50,580 bases of DNA from Hyphochytrium catenoides (taxonomy: Eukaryota; Sar; Hyphochytriomycetes; Hyphochytriales; Hyphochytriaceae), in assembly GCA_900088475.1 (NCBI GenBank), contig FLMG01001623.1, positions 4,789 to 55,368 on the forward strand, given 5' to 3'. Each line of letters begins with the position of its first letter. Within the stretch, counting starts at the first letter, position 1. Position numbers and translations under genes: made by a program. The notes beneath the pieces are model-generated. The model searched no databases. It saw nothing but the letters and a program-made list of their open reading frames with translations, and was not told the DNA's origin. Shown here piece after piece: positions 43,159 to 50,580 of the stretch.

Positions 43159-44220
43159 CTACTGCGTAGCACTCACGCGCTTATCCTTGAGAAAGCCAAG
43201 CTCAACAAGGTTGTTACCAGTATCTACAATGCTTTCCTTTGCAGGCTTAAACGTCGCTCCAAGCTCTTGCACAATCTTATCATGGCTGAAGGAGTACGCT
43301 CTACCACTGTATGAGCGGATATACTGGCCCGCCTGTCCTTTCTGCGTGTAGGAATATAGCCAGGCAATAGGCTTAGGCAGGACGATATTGGCGGGCAGCG
43401 GGTACTTTTGGAAGCCATTTTCCTTGAAGGTCTTGCTAATATCCAGAAGCTCCAGCGACTCATTGACGGAGAGATACCTTCCCTTTGCTGCCTTGTTCTC
43501 CATAGCAAGAATGTGATGCTCAGCTGTGTCTCTGACGTCGACTATGGGATAACTCATCTTGAAGACCGCGGGTGCCGCGCCAGTCAAGAACTGATAGAGG
43601 ATGGAAACAGACGGGTTCAGCGTCTTAGTGAAGGACGGGCCTATCACGGTCCCAGGGTGGATAGTCACGAGCTCAAATTTCTTCTCTGCTGGTAGTTCGT
43701 CCACAAATTTCCATGCGGCCTTCTCTGCCTCTACCTTACTGAAGCAGTACGGATTGTTGGTAAGAGATGAACTGGTATTCCAGTTGCTCTCATCGAAGAC
43801 AGTTCCATCCGCAGGGCTGTCCTGCTGGATAGCAGCGATAGAGCTCGTCAGGACGACCTTCTTCACCGACCCCGCCTTCTCACAAGCACGAAGAACGTTA
43901 AGCGTGCCCTTCAGAGCAGGATCTACGAGGTCTGTTTGTGCGTTCTTGGCTGCCATCGTATACGGAGAGGCTGTGTGGAGGACATATTCGATGCCCACGC
44001 AGGCAGCATCGTAGGCGCCTTCAGTAAGCAGGTCCGCCTCTACAAGCTCCAGATTTTCAGCATTGGTGAAGGCCTTGAGATGCGCTCCTTTCTCCACACC
44101 TCTCACGGTGCCTCTTACTTTGTATCCTCGTTCCAGAAGGGATTTGACGATCCAGGATGCGATATATCCATTCGCTCCGGTGACTAGTACTGGAGCTTCA
44201 GTGATGCGTGAAGAGGCCAT
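43159..44220 (-). CDS. NAD(P)-dependent extended SDR reductase (dihydroflavonol/cinnamoyl-CoA reductase-like)
   Basis: A single-exon, 353-residue reductase of the extended short-chain dehydrogenase family, acting on a small carbonyl compound in the cytosol. The nucleotide-binding motif is VLVTGANGYIASWIVKSLLE near residue 11, followed by GYKVRGTVRG, whose basic residue after the second strand favours NADP(H). Further motifs are YVLHTASPY, VVLTSSIAAIQQ and the catalytic NPYCFSKVEAEKAAW (YxxxK). Then come LVTIHPGTVIGPS and VDVRDTAEHHILAMEN, both typical of the dihydroflavonol 4-reductase, cinnamoyl-CoA reductase and yeast GRE2 group. It ends LGFLKDKRVSATQ. The family is sure, the substrate unknown. 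It converges on the CID gene, 180 bp away. Confidence 0.92.
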   Translation of the reverse strand: MASSRITEAPVLVTGANGYIASWIVKSLLERGYKVRGTVRGVEKGAHLKAFTNAENLELVEADLLTEGAYDAACVGIEYVLHTASPYTMAAKNAQTDLVDPALKGTLNVLRACEKAGSVKKVVLTSSIAAIQQDSPADGTVFDESNWNTSSSLTNNPYCFSKVEAEKAAWKFVDELPAEKKFELVTIHPGTVIGPSFTKTLNPSVSILYQFLTGAAPAVFKMSYPIVDVRDTAEHHILAMENKAAKGRYLSVNESLELLDISKTFKENGFQKYPLPANIVLPKPIAWLYSYTQKGQAGQYIRSYSGRAYSFSHDKIVQELGATFKPAKESIVDTGNNLVELGFLKDKRVSATQ

Positions 44221-46118
44221 TGTTCCGGCAAAGATGGGGTCTTGGAGTCTCTACTAATAGAGTACTTGTCTGAGCTCTATAAAAGCGCTTTCTAGCTTTG
44301 AGCTCGTGAGTATATGGGCTCGGGGAAAAGTGGGAATGTTGTCCATGCTGCTTCAGAAGCTGAACCAGTGGAACTATACCCTTCTCCCTCTCGGTCTTAA
44401 CCTGGGGCTGTCCCTTTCCCTTGTTCCCTGATGGCCCAAAAGATCTCCTTGACGATCCAGAGCCCGTCCGCCCTCCGCTAAAGCCCTGATCCTGGTTGCC
44501 CTCGCACCATCCTCCCTCCCACCGCTCTCTCAAGCAGCACACAGACAGTTGACAGATGTGCCGTTACGGATCAGTCTGGTGCGTTCCTTTAGTCAATCAC
44601 CTGGACATCCTCCCTGTCCCCCCACAGAAATTGCCGTTAGCGGTATTAGACTTTACATAGATTACCGGAGGTTGACATGGAGTGAAAATATCGTTAACGG
44701 TGACCCAAAATGTGGGTACAATATTTGTCAACGGCTCTGTAAAATAACGGCAAGAATGGTAAGAATGTGAAGAAAGGGTAGGATCGTATGCAATACTCCT
44801 TTCGACGGACCTCTCCAGTCATTGGACTTTGGTCTTGGTGATCGCATTTTTGACTTCACTCTGTCTCCTTCAAAGGGTCACTCTGTCTCTCGACTAGACA
44901 GTGTTATCTCCATCTTCACGCTTTCTCTCCCATCTAAATGGTCTCTCTCTCCCCCATGGCCAGTGTTCGAAAGGACAGACACCCTTTGGGTGGGTTCTGA
45001 CGTTCAGAACATCTGACTCTGAAACGACCCAAGCACGGCACTAACTTTGGACAGTAGACGGCTAAACTCGGGCATATAGCAGACATATCTCAGCTGATTT
45101 GGACACAAGTACTCACTACTTTCGGAGGGAGCGACGTCTATCCCACACCGTGATGAGGCGGCGTCAGAGATTGCACTGCTTGCGCTGCCCTTTGCCTTTC
45201 GCAGAGGCGGACAGGCAAGTAGGGACAGCGATGAAGCTCCTGATGAAAGGAGGGAAGATCCGATAGATGCGACTGATCGTTAGACGTTGTTCTTGAGATG
45301 TGCCGTCATAGCTGTACAGGTGGTTCATCAACGTCGTCTCTTATGTTGATTGATTGACACGCTCGCCATGTCTGCGAGCTGTTGTTTGTCGAAGGGTAAC
45401 TCGCAGGGCCCGCCAGGAGAGAAGGTAGTTCGCATAGCTCTCAAAGAGCTGCCTATGACGGCGACCTCTTTACATTGATCAGTGTTTGATGACTAAAGTT
45501 GAGGGCGATAGGCAGCAGCATTTTGTAAGGCGCTCAAAGCAGATCGAATAGTGGTTGCGGAAACTTGCCTTTGGTTTGAAAGAGTGGAATATGGCAGAGG
45601 GAGGTTCCATGTTAGAGTCTAAAGCGGGAAGCTCCCTTCAGCGGTGCAGGTACAAATCGCGAGAACATCTATCCCGAACATTGGCGTTCGCAGATCTGCA
45701 AAGGATCTCCGACAGATCCTTTCTCTTATTTGTGTTTGTCAACACCAACATTCCTCATTCAGTGCACACCTATCCGTTCAGTCCTGCTCTGAGGTCTATC
45801 GACAGCGTGGCCTTACCTTGCGCTGGACTGATGGGCCTTATGTTCGACTGAGTGGCTCCTGGTAGGGGTATCTCTGAATCTGTACTGCGCAGTTCGGCTG
45901 AGAGATAAGTGCTAAGAAAGAAGTCGCATGTGGTTAAGAGGTCAGAAGATGCGAATGAAGCAGTTCATAGTAACCTCTCGAAATAAAGAAAGCAAATTTA
46001 TTGATATAGACAGCGCCAGGGCTGGCAGCGTACAAGCTCTCCTTCCCTTTCTCTCTCCCCTAAAAAGTTGCCGCTTCCTTCCTCTGTGTAGCATAGCTCT
46101 TCTATCCTCTCATGCTCT
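44221..46118. other. Intergenic region
   Basis: About 1.9 kb between the start of the SDR gene and the stop of the Temptin-reductase gene, both minus strand. Several short open frames are present; none has coding character. It should contain the SDR promoter. Confidence 0.5.
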
Positions 46119-49100
46119 CTATAACACGAAGGACTCACAGTGAAGGTGAACAACAACCTTTTGCAGCCGTAGGCCATGAACTGCCTGCTGAGCCTGACTA
46201 ACCCAAAGATCTGGTCCACTCGTCACTAAGGCGATACTCGACATTCTGTCTGGACGTGACGAGGCCAGTTGAATGGCATATTCTTGCACTAATGCAGGTA
46301 TGTCAGGTCTGCCAATAAACACTTGCAGCGGGGCTGGCATCTTCAGCATTTCTCTAATATCCTCTGGGTCTCTTCCGGTGAAGAAGATCTGCACCTCTTT
46401 CCTATAGATGGTATATAAGTCCACCGTGGACTTGAGCGTCTCTTGGAACTCTAAAGCCATTGACGAGCTAGCTGTGGCCCAGCAAAGGATAAGCTTCTGA
46501 TCCGCACCTGCTCTATCGGCAAACAAGCTAAGCATAGGCGTCACTCCAATACCTGCACCCATAAAAAGCACCAGATCATAGCGGTGGAGCTGTAGACTGG
46601 GGTTGCCATAGGGTCCAGACACGTAAATCTGTTTATCCTTCAGCATGCCACTGCGAGCCAGGAGGTACATCTTCGCCGTAAAGTTGTTCCTTGAGCTCTC
46701 CTTCATCAGAATAGTGAACTCGCAGGAGTCGCCCTTCTTCTTCTCTTTGTTCCGCTTCGCAGACAGCTTCATATCATCGTGTTGCGGTGACATGGTGGGC
46801 GCACCTCGGGCCTGCATGACGGTGCCGGGCTTTTTAATGGGCTCCATATCATCGCCCTCTCCGTTAGAGTTGTTTGCTAACTCCATGAAGTCTGGAGGGC
46901 CTATCGGGTTGATACTAAAGGCCCTACGCTCTGGTTCTGCATTTCTACATTCGTCCATATAGTAGTCAGCGCCCGACGGTGAGGTATTGTTAGGAGTGCC
47001 TTTTGGAACCACCATCTGCGGTGAGGCTGTATCTGCTCCTGTTTCTCTCCTTCGCCTCAGTTTAGGAAGATAAGCTCCGAATATCCTTGCTATGGGTCCT
47101 CTGTGCTTGTGGAGAGAGACGTTGACCGCTCGCTCCGGCACTGATACGATAGAAAAAGGATGCGGTACCAGGGAAATGGACGGTACCATGATGAAGATGT
47201 AGTCTCCTCCCTTAAATTCGAAGTTTTTCTTCTTGATGATGAGCCTGACAAAGTTACCCTCCCGGCCTCCGCCCAGGGCCTTACAGTCCACGATCTTGGC
47301 CGGCCTTGTGAGGAGATCTAGGCCCACAAGGATCCAGTCAACCAATAGGAGGACTATTGACGGAATCATCATCATCAATAGGTAGTTGTTCTTTCGGTTA
47401 TGAAGGAGAGACATAGCCACCACCGCATAGGAGGTTAACAGGTGCGAATAGTAGAAAACGCTGAACATTAGCCTGCGGACGAGAGGCATAGAGCCGGTGA
47501 CCAGCACAATGAGGAGGAAGAAGGTGATGAAGCCTGCCATCCCGCTCTGTTCAAACATCTGCCAAGTGGTGAAGATCTTGAAGCCAATGTTGGTCATTGT
47601 GGTGAAGGTGACAATCATCGTCCCACCGTGAACCAGAGCCATGAGACCAAACACTGTTCCGAGTCCTCGATGCAGCACCAGCGCTCTCTCATAGGAAATG
47701 CCTGTAGTCCTGACGAAGAAGCTGTACTTAGTCACCGGCAAGAGGATCAGAGACAGCGGCATGAAGCACGTCATTCCCAAAGCGCGGGCCCAAGGCACTG
47801 CTCCACCGTAACCTAGCGGGATATCCTTGAAGAACATATAGCTCCAATAGTACCAGATGCCCAGCGTGACAAGAAAGCCAACCACAATGAGTAGCTGACC
47901 CCAAGAGACAGCCCAGAGTTGTGGCAGAAAAATTCGTAGCAAGAAACTGTTTGGGATGTTGTTCATCACGCGATGATGGTGCAGGAAGGCGCGAACTGGG
48001 CTATAGGGGTCCTTCAAATGGTTCAACGTAATTGCCCCTGCGAAGAAGAGAATAACATAGATGCCATACGCATAGGCGTGGTAAGGGAAGGGCATCTGGA
48101 TCTGATGAGTCCCAGCAACGTCCACCATGAAGTCTTCTTCGATCTCTGCCGCTCTATCTACATCGTTGGTCTTGCCTCTCGTGTTGACCGTTAGAACCCG
48201 AGTTGTGGAGTTATCGGCCAGCTCTGCAGTGACGTTGAAGTTGGCGCTGATAACGCTGATGTCATAGGCAGAACTCGGATCTAGTGACCGCAGATAGACG
48301 GACCCAGCCTGACGAGGCACTTCAATTGTACGAGAGAACGAAGAATCCTTAGCTTTGAAGGTGATTTGAAGGGAGCAGACACATGTCTCTCGTGGCTTGG
48401 GATCCCAAGAGAGCTTGATTGCTGTCTTTCCGACGGCCGTTGTGACCTCCAACGGCTTCGGCTTGCTGAAGCGGCATGAGGGCCTTGAAGTCCGAACTGT
48501 GGGGCCTCCAGGATGTGAGATATCATAGGTATAGTCCGGTTCATCTCCAGGGTTCCAGATGCAGCACGGATCTCCTAGCTCGTCGCCGTTCGTGAGTCCG
48601 TCAAAGTCCGAATCCTGCAACGCAGAGTGATAAGTCCAGAGGTATAACGCAACAAAGAGAGCTAGACGAGTAGCTGCCGTGTGACATTCAATGAAGACTG
48701 TCTCTCCTTCCTTGGTGTGTAAGGGAAAGATGTATATAGATACAGAGGGAGAGACACATAGAGAGAACTTACCGCTAAACAGAGCCCAGTCGTCCACTGG
48801 TGAAAGGCGTATGTGGCGGGTTGTCCAAGCACTTTGAACTCCGGAGGGATGATTTGTGGCAGCTGCGGGAACCCCAATTTTCTATGGACATGGGCATAGT
48901 CCTCTCCTCGTTCTTCAAGGAGAGATTGACCCTTCTCTTCCACAACCTCTCCATCTGGAAGAGACTTTTGGTTCATCTCCTGCAGTCTCCGGGCAAAGCC
49001 CATCTGTTCAGGTGTGGCATAAATGGGAATGTACCCTCCAAAAGCCAACCCAAAGAGGTTTGGAACTGTACCAGGTCCGCCTCTGCAAGTGACATGTCCA

Positions 49101-49270
49101 ACGGCGCCGCACGGCCCTCCAAAACAATCTGCCCCAGGCAAACATGGAACATTTACTGCGTTTGGGATTCTTCTCAGGTACATCCGACGCCCCTCCACGT
49201 CTCTGACCGTAAGCCATGAACAGGCAAGAGTCAGGCAGAGCAAGACCACTGCGAGTCTGTTTGAACCCAT
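46119..49270 (-). CDS. Temptin-FN3-ferric reductase / NADPH oxidase-like membrane protein
   Basis: Two exons (49270-48773 and 48614-46119) join in phase 0 to 997 residues. A signal peptide (LAVVLLCLTLACSWL) leads into a Temptin-type extracellular domain: CGAVGHV, NLFGLAFG, HQWTTGLCLA, then across the intron DSDFDGLTNGDELGDPCC. A fibronectin-III-like domain follows (KLSWDPKP ... LRSLDPSSAYDISVISANFN). The membrane core has six or more helices with paired histidines (LHRGLGTVFGLMALVHGG and YYSHLLTSYAVVAMSLLHN), as in ferric reductases and NADPH oxidases. FAD binding is marked by HPFSIVS, the nucleotide site by SGPYGNPS and MGAGIGVTPMLSLF. The protein should pass electrons from cytosolic NAD(P)H through FAD and two haems to an outside acceptor, iron or oxygen. 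A polar insert of about 120 residues separates the FAD and NAD lobes. No EF hands are seen. Confidence 0.9.
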
Positions 49271-50580
49271 CTTGGCGGTCTCAATGACCCTAAGCGTTGT
49301 GGCGTCTCCAATGAAGAAAGTAGCTAGAAATGGATGAGCTTTTAAAAAAAATTGAGCTAACCAATCATTAGCCTCTACAATGGTGAGCTGAACACCATGA
49401 TGCCTGGTAAGAAGACACTGCCTAATCCTCAGAGTTTGCAGAACGTCAGGCAAAGGCTCAGAGATCGAAGTAAAGGAAGAAAGTGATACTAATGCAGACA
49501 GATAGCAGCCCAAACGGAGACCGCGTATATGTTATGCACACAATTGAACGAGAGTTTTTTCCAAGCAGCAGAAAAGTGTTTGAGAGGTACGAAAGGTTGA
49601 TAGCAATGTGTCCTGAAGCTCAATGCGCCAGGGATGGTTGCCGCCGAGATAGTTGCTACCGCAGTGCTGAGATGATACCAATGATGGTTTTTATGTAAGG
49701 AAACTGTGTAACATGTCTGTACTTAGAAAACCCTTCCAGCGCAGCTGCAGTGTGCTCAGGCTAGAAGCGGTAGTGGCGATAGAGAGGGTATTGATAGGCA
49801 AATAATAAGCAGCCCTCGTAACATCCAAAGTGGAGCGCAACAGACCTGCTCCTTCTTCCTCCTATGGTTCTATCGCGCGTCTCATGATGATATGTCGACG
49901 GAAGACGGCTTTGTTGGTAAGACAAGCATTTCCTAGTAGCAAAAGTTAACAGGAGAGAAAGGGGAGGAGGAGTATCTTCTCAGCATCTAAAAGTTCTCGA
50001 GGTAGCAGCAGGGTCATCGTTCTATCGTGGTGAAGTTCCCTTTCATATCTTCCCGTTCATCCCAGGTCGTTCTACCCTCTAAAAACATAACAGAGCCCTA
50101 AACAGCTCTTCCAGTGAGACAGGCGCACCAGCACATCTGAGACACCTGGGATTTTGGGTCAGGACCGAGGTCGAGGGAGGCTCAACCTCGTGCTCAAGGA
50201 TGCCACAAAAGCGAAGGTTTGGTCAAGGCAAGGGGCAAATGAAGAACAACAGAATCAAAGAGCCTGTCGACAAACTGACATTCTTCTGGGCTTCACTTCC
50301 TTTTCCCCTATCGCAGCTTGTGAATCAGGGCGGACGGGCCATTCGGTTCTGGTGCACCAGCATTAGTTGGAGCTAAAACGGTAGTGCTGAGCTCCTCATT
50401 ATTTAGTTGGGTTGAACAGCCCTAAGAACGTGCCCCTGAAGCCTAACAACGCCTTGCTACTCTACGTCAGCTTTCTAAAGAATGACAAAATTTATTATAG
50501 GAGGTGTTTTCACAAGGGAAGACGATGGCAAAGGACTGAGACGGGTGGGAGCTTGAGAACAGAGAAATCATCAGGCCTGA
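49271..50580. other. Upstream region of the Temptin-reductase gene, to the window end
   Basis: About 1.3 kb. The frame upstream of the chosen ATG stays open to 49513, but the signal peptide starts at 49270. Other open frames (49483-49698, 50154-50366) lack any recognisable feature. No further gene is supported. Confidence 0.5.

Noticed and set aside
1-50580. CRISPR arrays, bacterial operons, insertion sequences, tRNA or rRNA genes
   Set aside because: None seen. The window is intron-rich eukaryotic DNA; I could not run a tRNA or RNA-family search, so small RNA genes may still be missed.
1-50580. Integrated virus or retroelement
   Set aside because: No reverse transcriptase, integrase, capsid or terminal-repeat pattern was found; the tandem repeats at 26.6-27.7 kb lack element features.

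Overview
The window is nuclear DNA of a eukaryote, most likely a unicellular or algal protist. Nearly every gene is split by short introns, mostly about 58-100 bp with GT-AG ends; at least two have GC-AG ends. There are no operons or bacterial ribosome sites. Low-complexity CT/GA tracts, tandem repeats and an internal (TTAGGG)n tract are present. The Temptin/ferric-reductase gene, the PTEN-PH gene and a KEEL-tailed PDI would suit the SAR supergroup, but that placement is inference and the species cannot be named from this sequence.

Layout: 1-1562 (+) is the 3' end of a NUP93/Nic96 nucleoporin. 2253-4441 (-) is a PDZ-like protein with a disordered linker and a C-terminal membrane anchor. 4553-5236 (+) is a small two-exon gene diverging from it. 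5624-9675 (-) is a multi-thioredoxin-fold protein disulfide isomerase with a signal peptide, CGHC site and KEEL tail. 10264-11527 (-) is a coiled-coil membrane protein of unknown function. 12459-17149 (+) is the most striking gene: two PA domains, ankyrin repeats, a coiled coil, a segment resembling the Lon protease linker, an IQ motif and a WGR domain. 17514-18221 (-) is a TAZ zinc-finger protein. 20240-26339 (-) is a PTEN phosphatase with C2 and PH domains and a tail of helical repeats split by introns.

26.3-27.8 kb holds two tandem-repeat fields. 27803-28573 (-) is an unrecognised gene and 28599-29995 (-) a BAHD-type acyltransferase with one in-frame TGA. 31174-33428 (-) is an SLC49-like transporter. 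33.4-38.2 kb is gene-poor and carries an interstitial telomere-like tract. 38194-39312 (+) is UDP-glucose 4-epimerase, 40673-42979 (+) a CID-domain RNA-polymerase-II-CTD-binding protein, 43159-44220 (-) an extended SDR reductase, and 46119-49270 (-) a Temptin-FN3-ferric reductase/NADPH-oxidase-like protein.

The genes do not form one pathway. Themes are nuclear transport and transcription (NUP93, TAZ, CID), the secretory pathway (PDI, Temptin-reductase), phosphoinositide signalling (PTEN) and small-molecule metabolism (BAHD, GALE, SDR, SLC49). Exon joins were worked out by eye from splice signals, reading phase and family resemblance; gene spans are firmer than individual internal boundaries.
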